Assembly: GCA_041649955.1 (NCBI GenBank)
Contig: JBAZMD010000004.1
Location: 1 to 62,671 of the forward strand
Direction of reading: 5' to 3'
Source of the DNA: JAQUPP01 sp041649955
Lineage (GTDB): Bacteria > Patescibacteriota > Patescibacteriia > UBA2591 > JAQUPP01
Length of the DNA: 62,671 nt
In this document: positions 35,854 through 44,622 of the stretch, one piece after another
How positions within the stretch are numbered: the first letter of the stretch is position 1
Layout: every line of letters begins with the position of its first letter
Notes under the pieces: model-generated
The model's input: only the letters and a program-made list of their open reading frames with translations
The model's database searches: none
What the model was told of the DNA's origin: nothing
Position numbers and translations under genes: made by a program

Positions 35854-36207
35854 TTATTTATGGCAATCAAGGCAATGCTTGGCTTGGGGTAAAACTTTAA
35901 GCCTTTTTATATCAATCGGCTGTCCGCATTTTTCACAAAGCCCGTATTTGCCTTTTTCGATTTTTTTTAAGGCAGTCTCCACATTATTTAAAGAATTTTC
36001 AAGCGTATCTTCCAAAGAAAGAGTATCAATAAAAGTCGCCACTTCATCAGCGTTTTCATCTTCAGAATCGCCATATTCAGGGAATTTAGCTTCATAACCA
36101 TTTTGGTTGCGAGCGCTTTTGTTGGCAATTTCTTCCAATTGTTTTTTTAATTCTTGTCTCTGCTTTAAAAGGTCTTCTTTGATTGAAGCTAAAAAGTTTT
36201 TTAACAT
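35854..36207 (-). CDS. DksA/TraR-type zinc-finger protein
   Basis: 117 residues. The N-terminal half is a coiled-coil hairpin (KEDLLKQRQELKKQLEEIANK), and the C-terminal half a C4 zinc finger, LCEKCGQPIDIKRLKVLP...CLDC. This is the layout of DksA/TraR/YteA proteins, which reach into RNA polymerase's secondary channel. The Asp-rich tip (YGDSEDENADEVATFID) is present. It lies 11 nt upstream of lspA on the same strand, so they are co-transcribed. Confidence 0.85.
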   Translation of the reverse strand: MLKNFLASIKEDLLKQRQELKKQLEEIANKSARNQNGYEAKFPEYGDSEDENADEVATFIDTLSLEDTLENSLNNVETALKKIEKGKYGLCEKCGQPIDIKRLKVLPQAKHCLDCHK

Positions 36208-36235
36208 AATTTTTTTAAAATTAAAGTTATTAAAA

Positions 36236-36362
36236 GCCCTCTCTTGATAATAATCTTATTATTAAACGAGTGAAATAAAGAGTAACTTGCCTACTGGCGA
36301 GATTAATCTTCTGATCCCGCTGTTAGCGGGAGCAGATATCAAAGGGTTAATACCCTTTATTT
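36236..36362. repeat. Intergenic palindromic repeats
   Basis: CCCGCTGTTAGCGGG (36316-36330) and AAAGGGTTAATACCCTTT (36341-36358) are perfect hairpins in an otherwise empty gap. The second resembles the GGGTATTAAACCC arm of the family B element at 18172. The whole looks like a decayed repeat. Confidence 0.5.
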
Positions 36363-36416
36363 TGATGCTCTCATATTAGGGTATAACACATCTTTTTCAA
36401 GGCAAGTTATCCACAT

Positions 36417-37826
36417 TTAAAATAATCTTAAACAGCCTTTGATTTTCAGGCCCTGATTAATGATAACCATATCCTCTACTCCGAACTGTTTGATTTTCCA
36501 ATACAAAACCGGAGAAAAAAATTTCTTTAAAATATCCGGAGAAAAATAATTTGAAATATTTAAATTATCGTTTATTTGAGAATTTGATTGATAATTAATG
36601 AGTATTTTTTCCAAAGATGGAATATTATTTGAAATAAAAGCGTATTTATCATCTTGGGCTAAAGCTATTTCTGTCTTGTTGTCTAAAAAATAAAATAATT
36701 TTAAATTATTAACCGATTTTTCATTAAAATCAAAAATACTCGGGTCGGCCACTAATTCAATAAAAGAAGTTTTATCCGGTAAAATCACTTTTCTTTCAAT
36801 TGGATTTTTAAAAGCCAGATTTTCTTTAATTTTTCCTTCCAAATCGTCCAAGGCTTTAATATTGGGAGAAATAACGGTTAAACTTAACTTGTCCGATGAT
36901 GCTGATTCTTGTTTTATTTGATTTAGAGAAACCAAACTTGGATAAAAATTTTGAATATCCGGAGAAAATAAATCCAAGCCACCCCACAAGATAGCAATGG
37001 TTTTAAAATCATCTTGAAAAAAAGGAGCAATAAATTTTTTTCCTTGTTCCCAGCTAAACTCTTGGTTGTCTGAATTTAAAAAATATTTTGAAGAACCGCC
37101 GAAATCCAGGGCTAAAGAATTTTGGTAAGGAATAAAATTAATTTTTAAAAATGCGCCCTTAAAATCCTTTATTTTGCCGATTGTTTCAAGATTTAACCCT
37201 AAAACATCTTTTTTAAACAGCGGGGAATCAACGAATTCTTTTAAATTAAAATATCCCCTTCCCCAAACTAAATCAGAAGAAAAAGAAAAATCAGCAACTT
37301 GGTTTTTGAGCCCTGACGAATTCAATTGAATATCATTTAAAATTTCCGAACGAGTGGCTATCGCCCAAATATGGGGAGCCAATTTTTTATAATGAAAAAT
37401 CTCTGAACCGGCGCCGGACATAATCAAGGGAAAACCAGCAACCCGAGGTTTAGTTTTAAAAATAAAAACCAGAGAAGGATTTTGAGAAGAATTATTATCA
37501 AAAAAAACAAAACAGCCGACTTCGTCTAATAAAGAAATGGTTTCTTGGCGAAAATTAGCGCCAATAATAGCTAAATCTGACTGGCTGGTTAAAAAAGAAT
37601 TCATTGTTTTTTCCGGCCAATGTTCTTTTAACCATTTATCGCCCAAATAGCCGCCTTGGTGAAATTTATTTAAATCAAGGTGCAAATAAAAAAGCGTATT
37701 GGAAGGCGCATAATTTATCAGGTTGTCCGTTTTATAATAAAAAAAATAAATTGAAATAATAAAACTGGCCAGTATTAAAACAGCCAGTGCCAAAAAAAGA
37801 TATTTTTTATGAAAATTTTTGAACAT
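36417..37826 (-). CDS. Membrane-anchored protein of unknown function (DUF3352-like)
   Basis: 469 residues with one N-terminal membrane helix (YLFLALAVLILASFIISIYFFYY) and a long extracytoplasmic part. The start of that part, LINYAPSNTLFYLHLDLNKF, with later repeats of hydrophobic strands and LALDFGG-type stretches, resembles the DUF3352 group of surface proteins found in cyanobacteria and CPR. No catalytic motif is visible. It is monocistronic, its start lying 131 bp from the divergent rpsA. Confidence 0.6.
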   Translation of the reverse strand: MFKNFHKKYLFLALAVLILASFIISIYFFYYKTDNLINYAPSNTLFYLHLDLNKFHQGGYLGDKWLKEHWPEKTMNSFLTSQSDLAIIGANFRQETISLLDEVGCFVFFDNNSSQNPSLVFIFKTKPRVAGFPLIMSGAGSEIFHYKKLAPHIWAIATRSEILNDIQLNSSGLKNQVADFSFSSDLVWGRGYFNLKEFVDSPLFKKDVLGLNLETIGKIKDFKGAFLKINFIPYQNSLALDFGGSSKYFLNSDNQEFSWEQGKKFIAPFFQDDFKTIAILWGGLDLFSPDIQNFYPSLVSLNQIKQESASSDKLSLTVISPNIKALDDLEGKIKENLAFKNPIERKVILPDKTSFIELVADPSIFDFNEKSVNNLKLFYFLDNKTEIALAQDDKYAFISNNIPSLEKILINYQSNSQINDNLNISNYFSPDILKKFFSPVLYWKIKQFGVEDMVIINQGLKIKGCLRLF

Positions 37827-37921
37827 TTTTAATTTTAAATTGGGAAAAGCTTCTTATTTGTCCTTTATTTTAACTCTTAAAGCAGAGATGTCAATCTGGT
37901 ATTTATTTAATAGTGAGGGGG

Positions 37922-37949
37922 TTGACTGATTTTTAAAGATGTTTATAAT
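37922..37949 (+). promoter_or_regulatory. rpsA promoter (leaderless)
   Basis: TTGACT (37922-37927), a 16-bp spacer and TATAAT (37944-37949), then eight bases and the ATG at 37958. The predicted +1 is within 2 nt of the start codon. Confidence 0.75.
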
Positions 37950-37957
37950 AATCCTAT

Positions 37958-39082
37958 ATGATTAGCGACACAACAAAATTAATTAAAAAAGAGTATCTTC
38001 AATCGGCTAAATTGCTTCCCAAGATGGGCGATTTGGTTGAAGGCCAAATTTTAGAAATTGGCCGAAATGAAATTTATTTAGACATCGATGGAATTACCAC
38101 CGGTATTATCCGTGGTCCGGAGCTTTTTGACGAATCTGGAGAATTTTCCAATTTAAAAGTTGGGGACACAACTTCGGCGACCGTCATTGATCTGGAAAAT
38201 GAAAGAGGTTTAATGGAATTATCTTTCCGTTATGCCAGTCACAAAAAAGCATGGGATCAGTTAATAGAACTGATGGAAAAAGGTGAACCAATAAAGGTAA
38301 AAGCCCTAGAAGCCAATAAAGGCGGGCTTCTTATCCGTTTTGGAAAAGTGGCCGGATTTTTACCTGTTTCCCATTTAAGCGGCGAACATTATCCCCGGGT
38401 TGACGGCGGCAACAAAACCAGAATTCTGGAAAAACTCAAAACATATATCGGACAGGAATTTTCCGTCCGAATTATCAATGTTGATGAGGAAAATGAAAAA
38501 TTCATTGTTTCGGAAAAAAATATTTCAACACCGACTGGAGAATCTATTTTATCAAATTATAAAATTGGCGATGTTGTTGAAGGAAAAATCAGCGGAATAG
38601 TTGATTTTGGCGCATTTGTTACTTTTGATAAAAGCCAAGAAGGATTAATTCATATTTCCGAATTAGCTTGGCAAAGAATAGATCATCCCAAGAATGTAAT
38701 TAACGTTGGGGATAAAGTAAAAGCAAAAATCATCGGCATTACCGAGGATGGCAAAATTTCTTTATCCACCCGAAGATTAATAGAAGATCCATGGGTTAAA
38801 GTATCAGAAAAATATAAAGTGGGGCAAGAAGTTCTAGGAACTGTTTTAAAAATTAATCCTTTTGGTTTATTTGTGGAATTAGATCCTGATATTCACGGGC
38901 TGGCCCATATTTCCGAGCTTTCCGACCAGCCGGTAACGGATATGTCTAAGATTGCTAAAATCGGTGATCAAATAAAATTCAAAATTGTCTCTGTAGAACC
39001 GGAAAATCATCGTTTAGGACTTTCTTTGAGAAATAATAAAGAAGATAAGCCTCAAGATCAACAATCTGGCGACGAGAAATAA
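37958..39082 (+). CDS. rpsA: Ribosomal protein S1 (four S1 domains)
   Basis: 374 residues made of four S1 RNA-binding repeats, starting at about residues 23, 105, 190 and 279. The third and fourth are the clearest: GDVVEGKISGIVDFGAFVTF...GLIHISEL and GQEVLGTVLKINPFGLFVEL...GLAHISEL. S1 binds mRNA on the 30S subunit. The Escherichia coli protein has six repeats, so this is a short form common in other phyla. Its own mRNA seems leaderless, interesting for a protein that recruits leadered mRNAs. ftsH follows 5 nt downstream. Confidence 0.92.
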   Translation: MISDTTKLIKKEYLQSAKLLPKMGDLVEGQILEIGRNEIYLDIDGITTGIIRGPELFDESGEFSNLKVGDTTSATVIDLENERGLMELSFRYASHKKAWDQLIELMEKGEPIKVKALEANKGGLLIRFGKVAGFLPVSHLSGEHYPRVDGGNKTRILEKLKTYIGQEFSVRIINVDEENEKFIVSEKNISTPTGESILSNYKIGDVVEGKISGIVDFGAFVTFDKSQEGLIHISELAWQRIDHPKNVINVGDKVKAKIIGITEDGKISLSTRRLIEDPWVKVSEKYKVGQEVLGTVLKINPFGLFVELDPDIHGLAHISELSDQPVTDMSKIAKIGDQIKFKIVSVEPENHRLGLSLRNNKEDKPQDQQSGDEK

Positions 39083-39087
39083 ACACT

Positions 39088-40905
39088 ATGAAAAATTTAT
39101 TAAAGAATTTTCTCATTTTTTTGATTATTTTTTTGGTAATTGCCGGAATTTTCAGTTTAACAAGTTCTGATAGCAAAAAAATTCAAGAAATAAGCATAAG
39201 CCAGTTGGTCCAAGAAATTCAAGAAGATAAAGTAAAGGAAATTGTCGTTACTGACAATTCCTTAAATATTTTATTAGTTAATCAAGAAAAACAACTTACT
39301 TTAAAAGAAGACAATCAGCCCTTGGTTGAACTTTTAACCAACTATGGGGTCGGCTCGGACAAACTTTCAAAGCTCTCCATAAAAGTTAAAACCGCCAGCA
39401 ATCGCAATGTCTTCTTAACCGTTATTTTGCCTATTTTATTGCCCTTCCTGCTTTTGGTGGGCTTTTTTTATTATTTATCAAATCAAATGAAGGGATCGGG
39501 AATGCAAGCTTTTAAATTTGGAGAAAGCAAGGCCAGACAGATTAATCCAAAAGACAAAAGAACAAAAGTAACCTTTCAAAATGTGGCCGGCGTTCATGAA
39601 GCCAAAGAGGCCCTTCAAGACGTGGTAAAATTTTTAAAAAGTCCGAAAAATTTCATCAATATGGGAGCTAAAATTCCTAAAGGAGTGCTTTTAATCGGTT
39701 TGCCGGGCACGGGAAAAACTCTTCTTGCTAGAGCCGTAGCCGGAGAAGCAAATGTCCCGTTTTTTCATATTTCCGGTTCTGAATTCGTGGAAATGTTTGT
39801 CGGCGTCGGAGCTTCGCGCGTCAGAGATCTTTTCAGAAGAGCGCAAAAAAATCTTCCTTGCATTATTTTTATTGACGAGCTTGATGCCGTTGGCCGCATA
39901 AGAGGGTCAGGGGTTGGAGGATCTCACGATGAAAGAGAACAAACCTTAAATCAAATTCTTGTTGAACTTGACGGATTTGAACCTAATAGCGGATTAGTGG
40001 TTATGGCTGCGACAAATCGACCTGATATTTTAGATCCGGCTTTATTAAGACCCGGGAGATTTGACAGAAAGGTTATTTTAGACATACCCGATATTAAAGA
40101 TCGCGAATTTATTTTAAAAATTCATTCCACCGGCAAACCATTGGCATCAAATGTAGATCTGCATCAAATTGCCGAAAGAACGCCTGGTTTCTCAGGGGCA
40201 GACTTGGAAAATCTTTTAAACGAAGCAGCCATTTTAACTGTTAAAAATAATAAAAAGAAAATCGGCCATGAAGAAATTTTAGAAAGCATAGATAAAGTTT
40301 TATTGGGGCCGGAAAGAAAAAGCCATATTCTATCGGATAAAGAAAAAAATATCGTTGCTTATCATGAAGCTGGCCATGCCATAGTCAGCTGGAATTTGCC
40401 AAGCTGCGATCCGGTTCATAAAGTATCTATTATCTCTCGCGGACAAGCGGCGGGCTATACTCTGCGCATGCCGGAAGAAGAAAAATACCTTCGTTCCAAA
40501 CCGGAATTTTTAGACAATATTGCCGTTTATCTTGGCGGTTATATAAGCGAAAAACTTACATTTAAAGAAGTAACCACTGGTGCCTCTAATGATCTGCGAC
40601 AGGTAACTCATTTAAGCCGCAAATTGGTAACTGAATTCGGTATGAGCGATGTTTTGGGTCCTCGCACTTTTGGCGAAAAAGAAGAATTAATTTTCTTGGG
40701 CCGCGAGATTTCCGAAAGACGCGATTATTCCGAGAAAATCGCTCAGACCATAGACGAGGAGGTTTCTAAAATCATTAATCTTTGCTATAATAAAGCCAAA
40801 GAGATTCTTGAAAAAAATAAAGAAAAATTGGAAGAAGTGTCTAAAATTCTGCTTAAAAAAGAAACTATTGAAAAAGATGAATTCGCCAAAATCATGAAAA
40901 ATTAA
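39088..40905 (+). CDS. ftsH: ATP-dependent zinc metalloprotease FtsH
   Basis: 605 residues. Two N-terminal membrane helices flank a ~75-residue external domain. The AAA domain has GLPGTGKTLLARAVAG (Walker A), IIFIDELDAVG (Walker B) and ATNRPDILDPALLRPGRFD (second region of homology). The zinc site is HEAGH in VAYHEAGHAIVSW, with the third ligand in TGASNDLRQVT. It degrades membrane and short-lived cytosolic proteins. The gene follows rpsA with 5 nt between them and is followed 4 nt later by another membrane protein gene. Confidence 0.96.
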   Translation: MKNLLKNFLIFLIIFLVIAGIFSLTSSDSKKIQEISISQLVQEIQEDKVKEIVVTDNSLNILLVNQEKQLTLKEDNQPLVELLTNYGVGSDKLSKLSIKVKTASNRNVFLTVILPILLPFLLLVGFFYYLSNQMKGSGMQAFKFGESKARQINPKDKRTKVTFQNVAGVHEAKEALQDVVKFLKSPKNFINMGAKIPKGVLLIGLPGTGKTLLARAVAGEANVPFFHISGSEFVEMFVGVGASRVRDLFRRAQKNLPCIIFIDELDAVGRIRGSGVGGSHDEREQTLNQILVELDGFEPNSGLVVMAATNRPDILDPALLRPGRFDRKVILDIPDIKDREFILKIHSTGKPLASNVDLHQIAERTPGFSGADLENLLNEAAILTVKNNKKKIGHEEILESIDKVLLGPERKSHILSDKEKNIVAYHEAGHAIVSWNLPSCDPVHKVSIISRGQAAGYTLRMPEEEKYLRSKPEFLDNIAVYLGGYISEKLTFKEVTTGASNDLRQVTHLSRKLVTEFGMSDVLGPRTFGEKEELIFLGREISERRDYSEKIAQTIDEEVSKIINLCYNKAKEILEKNKEKLEEVSKILLKKETIEKDEFAKIMKN

Positions 40906-40909
40906 TTTT

Positions 40910-41815
40910 ATGGAAATCAAGACATTAAAACAAGTTTTAAAAATCATCTGGGACAAGCCGATTTTGTGGTTATTGGGTTTTTTAGGCATTCCTTTCGCGG
41001 TTAACGAAATCAGCTTGATTATCATTAATATTGAAAAAATTAATAATTGGATAAACAATTTAATCACCCTTAAAGTAATCCGCTCCCAATTTGGACAAAT
41101 TTTTTCCTCTATTTCCTCTCCTGTATCAATTAATCTTGTTGCTCTTTCCAAATTTATTTTAGCGACCCTAATCACCTTATTGTTTATTTATCTTTCTTTC
41201 CTGGTTTATATTGCCTTTTTATTTATCGCTCAACGCTTAAAAAACAAAAAAGATATTATTGTCTCTGAAATTTTACAAAAAAGCAAAAAATATATTATTC
41301 CGGTTGTCGGGCTTAATCTTATTTCTTTTTTCATTATTTACGGGTTTCTAAGCCTGGTTGGGTTAACACCGCTTTATAAAATTCAAATTCCTGTTTTTGT
41401 CTATATTATATTTTTTATCCTAATTGAAGTGTTTATTTCTTTTGTTTCCCGTTATATTGTCTGCTTTCTGGTTTTAGAACAAGAGAAGTTCTCTTCGGCT
41501 ATTAAAAAAGGCATTGTTTTCTTTATAAAAAATTGGTTTATTACCCTTAAGACCTCTTTAATTCTGTTTATAATCACCATTTTATTCGGATTGGTAATTT
41601 TATTAATATCTATCGGCGTTTCTTGGCCTTGTTTCTTTTTGTTTTATATATTCCTACAGTTTAATTTAACCTTTGGATTTTGGCTGGTTTTCTTATTTTG
41701 GGCGCTTCTTTTAACGATTATTTTAATATTCTTAATCTCAATTCTTTCCGCTCTTCAATTTTTAATTTGGAATAATTTATTTCTTCAAATATCTCATCCG
41801 GAAGAAGAATTTTAA
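40910..41815 (+). CDS. Multi-pass membrane protein of unknown function
   Basis: 301 residues with about six membrane helices. The N-terminal part, LKQVLKIIWDKPILWLLGFLGIPF, followed by long hydrophobic segments and a charged loop (AQRLKNKKDIIVSEILQKSKKY), resembles the YciC/DUF7544-like membrane proteins seen after ftsH or in CPR genomes, but I cannot assign a function. It starts 4 nt after the ftsH stop, so it is co-transcribed and could be a membrane partner or substrate of FtsH; that is inference. Confidence 0.65.
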   Translation: MEIKTLKQVLKIIWDKPILWLLGFLGIPFAVNEISLIIINIEKINNWINNLITLKVIRSQFGQIFSSISSPVSINLVALSKFILATLITLLFIYLSFLVYIAFLFIAQRLKNKKDIIVSEILQKSKKYIIPVVGLNLISFFIIYGFLSLVGLTPLYKIQIPVFVYIIFFILIEVFISFVSRYIVCFLVLEQEKFSSAIKKGIVFFIKNWFITLKTSLILFIITILFGLVILLISIGVSWPCFFLFYIFLQFNLTFGFWLVFLFWALLLTIILIFLISILSALQFLIWNNLFLQISHPEEEF

Positions 41816-42061
41816 GCTGTGAAAAAAGGGTGGAAAAACAAAAAAATAAGATGTTGATAAGATGTGGCTATTTTCTCCATTTCTAAAGGGTGTCGGGTTA
41901 TCCATTTATTTTCCCGTTTTTATCTACCGCTTTATAACAAGCATTGCTTATTATAAAGCATACTTCTATTGATAATTTTAATTTTCCCACTTTTCAACAT
42001 AGCTTATTACTATTATTATATATTTATAAATTAAAAAATAATTCATAATATTAATCATTAT
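41816..42061. other. AT-rich region upstream of dnaN, candidate replication-origin features
   Basis: This 246-bp gap holds GATGTTGATAAGATGTGG (contains TTATCAACA on the other strand), GTTATCCATT, and two TTTTCC(C)AC words, all similar to DnaA boxes. A ~70-bp almost pure A/T stretch follows just before dnaN. It might be an origin or a simple promoter region; dnaA is not in the window, which weakens the case. Confidence 0.3.
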
Positions 42062-43183
42062 ATGAAATTCTCCTGTTTACAAGAAAATTTATCCCAGGGT
42101 CTTAACACTGTAAGTCATTTAGCGGGAATTAATAAATCAGGACTGCCTATTTTAAATAATATTTTAATTTCAACCGAAAAGGGCGGCTTAAAATTAAGCA
42201 GTACTAACCTGGAAATAGCCATAGAAACCATAATTAGGGCTAAAATAGAAGAAGAAGGCACTTTTACAGTCCCATCTCAGATATTTAATAATTATATAAA
42301 TTTATTACCCCCAGGAGAAGTTTTAAATTTGGAAATTAAGGACAACGAACTGATCATTGAAGCCAAAAATCAAATAGCGAAAATTAAAGGATCTTCATCT
42401 GAAGAATTTCCAATTATTCCTCAAATAGAAAAAAAAGAAAAAATTATTATAGAAAGCAAGGTTTTAAAAGATGCTTTGGAGAAAATTATTTTTACCATCT
42501 CGCCCAATGAAACAAGAATGGAAATAAGCGGCGTTTTATTCACCTTGAATTATCCCAAAAATAAAAATTTAACCATTGTGGGAACAGACAGCTACCGACT
42601 AGCGGAAAAATCAATTTCTCTGAAAGAATTATCCGCCAAAGAAATAAAAAATATTATTATTCCAGCCAAAACCCTGCAAGAATTGTTAAAAATTATTAAG
42701 AATGAAGATGACGTGGAAATTTATTTATTGGAAAATCAAATTTTATTTATTTATCAAAATACAGAATTAATTTCTCGCTTAATCAGCGGTATTTATCCGG
42801 ATTACAAGCAAATTATCCCCCAGAATTTTAAAACCAAAACCATTCTTAATAAAGAAGATTTTCTGAAAACAGTCAAAGCAGCCAGCTTCTTTACAAAAAG
42901 CGGCATTAATGACATTTTCTTAAAATTAATCGCCAAGAAAAATCAAGTTCAAATTTCTTCTTTAAACAATCAAATAGGAGAAAATAAAGCTGTTTTAGAA
43001 GGAGAAATTTCAGGAGAAGACAATGAAATTGTTTTTAATTATCGTTATCTACTTGATGGTTTGATTAATTTGGGCGGTGAAGAAGTGAATATAGAAGTGA
43101 CAAATGACAACACGGCCGCTGTTATTAGATCTGTTTCTGATGAATCTTATTTATATTTAATCATGCCGATTAAAAATAAATAA
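42062..43183 (+). CDS. dnaN: DNA polymerase III sliding clamp (beta subunit)
   Basis: 373 residues of three clamp domains. Opening MKFSCLQENLSQGLNTVSHLAG, then LPILNNILISTEKGGLKLSSTNLEIAI are the first-domain signature. VGTDSYRLAEKSI is the second-domain TDxxRL motif, and the end YLYLIMPIKNK replaces the usual MPMR(L/I). It encircles DNA and tethers the replicase. The ATG follows a long AT-rich region without a Shine-Dalgarno. A HU gene lies 79 nt downstream. Confidence 0.95.
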   Translation: MKFSCLQENLSQGLNTVSHLAGINKSGLPILNNILISTEKGGLKLSSTNLEIAIETIIRAKIEEEGTFTVPSQIFNNYINLLPPGEVLNLEIKDNELIIEAKNQIAKIKGSSSEEFPIIPQIEKKEKIIIESKVLKDALEKIIFTISPNETRMEISGVLFTLNYPKNKNLTIVGTDSYRLAEKSISLKELSAKEIKNIIIPAKTLQELLKIIKNEDDVEIYLLENQILFIYQNTELISRLISGIYPDYKQIIPQNFKTKTILNKEDFLKTVKAASFFTKSGINDIFLKLIAKKNQVQISSLNNQIGENKAVLEGEISGEDNEIVFNYRYLLDGLINLGGEEVNIEVTNDNTAAVIRSVSDESYLYLIMPIKNK

Positions 43184-43220
43184 GACATAAAAATATTTTA
43201 AAGGTCGTTTATTCTCACTA

Positions 43221-43237
43221 TTCGTTTTAAAAACGAA
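43221..43237. promoter_or_regulatory. Palindrome upstream of the HU gene
   Basis: TTCGTTTTAAAAACGAA is a perfect 8-bp-arm palindrome with one central base, lying 25 nt before the HU start. It may be an operator, or the residual terminator of dnaN, though no U-run follows. Confidence 0.45.
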
Positions 43238-43262
43238 CAATTAAATAAATCTTTAAAAAATT

Positions 43263-43538
43263 ATGAATAAAGCTGAATTAATTGAAGTTGTAACCAATAA
43301 AGCTAAAAATTGTTCTAAAGCTGAAACGGCCAGAATGATTGATACTTTTATTGACAGCATTATAGCCGCTCTTAAAAAAGGAGACAAAGTGGCAATTGCC
43401 GGTTTTGGAACCTTTTCCGTTAAATTAAGAAAAGCAAGAGCTGGCATTAATCCAAAAACTCAGGTTAAAATTCAAATTCCTTCAATGAAAGTTCCTAAAT
43501 TTAAGGCTGGTAAAGAATTCAAAACTTCTGTAAAATAA
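43263..43538 (+). CDS. hup: HU-family DNA-binding protein
   Basis: 91 residues. MNKAELIEVVTNKAKNCSKAETARMIDTF forms the helical dimer domain. GDKVAIAGFGTFSVKLRKARAGINPKT contains the conserved GFGxF turn and the beta-arm start, RxGxNPxT, with Ala in place of the first Gly. PKFKAGKEFKTSVK ends it as usual. It bends and compacts DNA as a dimer. A strong terminator follows at once. Confidence 0.95.
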   Translation: MNKAELIEVVTNKAKNCSKAETARMIDTFIDSIIAALKKGDKVAIAGFGTFSVKLRKARAGINPKTQVKIQIPSMKVPKFKAGKEFKTSVK

Positions 43539-43553
43539 ATTTGAAATTTTTTT

Positions 43554-43590
43554 AAAAGAGTTTGTTATATTAAAAATAACAAACTCTTTT
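43554..43590 (+). terminator. hup terminator
   Basis: AAAAGAGTTTGTTAT, a 7-nt loop, ATAACAAACTCTTTT: a perfect 15-bp stem with a U-rich tail (TTTTATTTTAT). Confidence 0.9.
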
Positions 43591-43611
43591 ATTTTATCAA
43601 CAATTTAGGGG

Positions 43612-43640
43612 TTGACAAAAAATGATTTTTATGCTAATAT
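43612..43640 (+). promoter_or_regulatory. Strong extended -10 promoter for the 45-codon gene
   Basis: TTGACA (43612-43617), a 17-bp spacer and TAATAT (43635-43640) preceded by TGC. This consensus -35 with an extended -10 is among the strongest promoters in the window. Confidence 0.8.
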
Positions 43641-43683
43641 ATAAATAATATAATAACCAGAAAAAAATAAGTAAGGGGGAAGG

Positions 43684-43821
43684 ATGTCAGCATCACAAAA
43701 TACAAACGCGCAACAAGGGTTGCGTGAAAAAAAAGTTGTTTTAACAGACGAAGTAACGGGCTATCCAGTAGCCATAAAGTATGTCGCTCCAGATGGAGTC
43801 GACGAAATAGCCATTCTTTAA
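43684..43821 (+). CDS. Small protein of unknown function, 45 aa
   Basis: The ATG at 43684 opens MSASQNTNAQQGLREKKVVL, followed by TDEVTGYPVAIKYVAPDGVD and EIAIL. The second half looks like a small beta sheet (VVLTDEVTGYPVAIKYV). It has its own strong promoter, a G-rich AAGGGGGAAGG just before the ATG, and its own terminator, so it is very likely expressed. The pattern of a Ser/Asn/Gln-rich tail plus a short beta domain does not match a family I know. GC content is higher than around it. Confidence 0.7.
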   Translation: MSASQNTNAQQGLREKKVVLTDEVTGYPVAIKYVAPDGVDEIAIL

Positions 43822-43844
43822 AAAATAAAAAGGAGGAATGTTAC

Positions 43845-43875
43845 GAGGAGATACCCCATGGGTGTCTCCTCTTTT
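43845..43875 (+). terminator. Terminator of the 45-codon gene
   Basis: GAGGAGATACCC, CAT loop, GGGTGTCTCCTC, then TTTT: a 12-bp stem with one G-U-type mismatch. A Shine-Dalgarno-like AAGGAGG just upstream overlaps the leader of this hairpin. Confidence 0.85.
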
Positions 43876-43911
43876 ACTATTATATAAATTATCTATTCTT
43901 AAAAATGAATC

Positions 43912-44622
43912 CTAAAATTTAAAATATTTTTCCCAATATTCGTAAAGTTTTTTTGTTGCTCTTAAATCACCGACATTATATTTGGCAATATCCAAGAATT
44001 TCTTTTCTTTAAATAAAGCGCTTACATCATCGCCGGTTACTCCATTGGCCTTGGGACTTTCAATATTAAATGCGCGGCTCCAAAGATGTAAACTTCCTTT
44101 TCGCCAAACAGCGCCGTAGAAAGAAAGCTGGTCAAACAAATCTATGTGTTTAGAATCATATTTTTGGCTTCCAAGATATCGGTTAGACATTAAATCTTTT
44201 GTCGGCAGAACATTATTAATCGCCGACCTGATCATTAAAAACGGCACATCAAATCCTCGGCCGTTGAAACTGATGAATTCTTGATAATTTTTTGCACCGT
44301 TCCAAAAATTTTCCAGCATTTCTTTTTCAGTCATTGGTTTGAATTTAATGCCGTTTTCTTCTGTTTCTTTAAGATTGGCATTTGGAGCTTGAAAACAAAC
44401 CGCCCCTTTATCTTTCTCACAATCTAAAACGCCAATTGCGACAATCTCGCCGGTTAGAGGCGAAAATCCAAGTCCTTGCTTTAAATCTTGCAGGGATTTT
44501 TCATATTCGTCATTATCTTTAGAATCTTTTTTAATTGATTTACTGAGAATTTCTTGAGTCGCGGCATCCATCTCATCAAAATTTTCTCCAATTGTTTCAA
44601 TATCAAAAACTAATTTAGACAT
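43912..44622 (-). CDS. Predicted 3'-5' exonuclease (PolB-like DEDD family)
   Basis: 236 residues. MSKLVFDIETIGENFDEMD gives the first DxE motif, EFISFNGRGFDVPFLMIRS the second Asp within an N-GxxFDxPF pattern, and AKYNVGDLRATKKLYEYW the last Asp. This is the RNase H-fold exonuclease group related to the proofreading domain of family B polymerases. It would trim DNA or RNA 3' ends in the cytoplasm. The gene is alone on its strand and has a long 5' region with several inverted repeats (44640-44900). Confidence 0.82.
   Translation of the reverse strand: MSKLVFDIETIGENFDEMDAATQEILSKSIKKDSKDNDEYEKSLQDLKQGLGFSPLTGEIVAIGVLDCEKDKGAVCFQAPNANLKETEENGIKFKPMTEKEMLENFWNGAKNYQEFISFNGRGFDVPFLMIRSAINNVLPTKDLMSNRYLGSQKYDSKHIDLFDQLSFYGAVWRKGSLHLWSRAFNIESPKANGVTGDDVSALFKEKKFLDIAKYNVGDLRATKKLYEYWEKYFKF

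Noticed and set aside
43838..43915. Short ORF starting ATG after a perfect AAGGAGG, 25 codons
   Set aside because: The reading frame runs straight through the terminator hairpin and its U-run, so it would not be transcribed; the AAGGAGG is probably chance or part of the hairpin leader.
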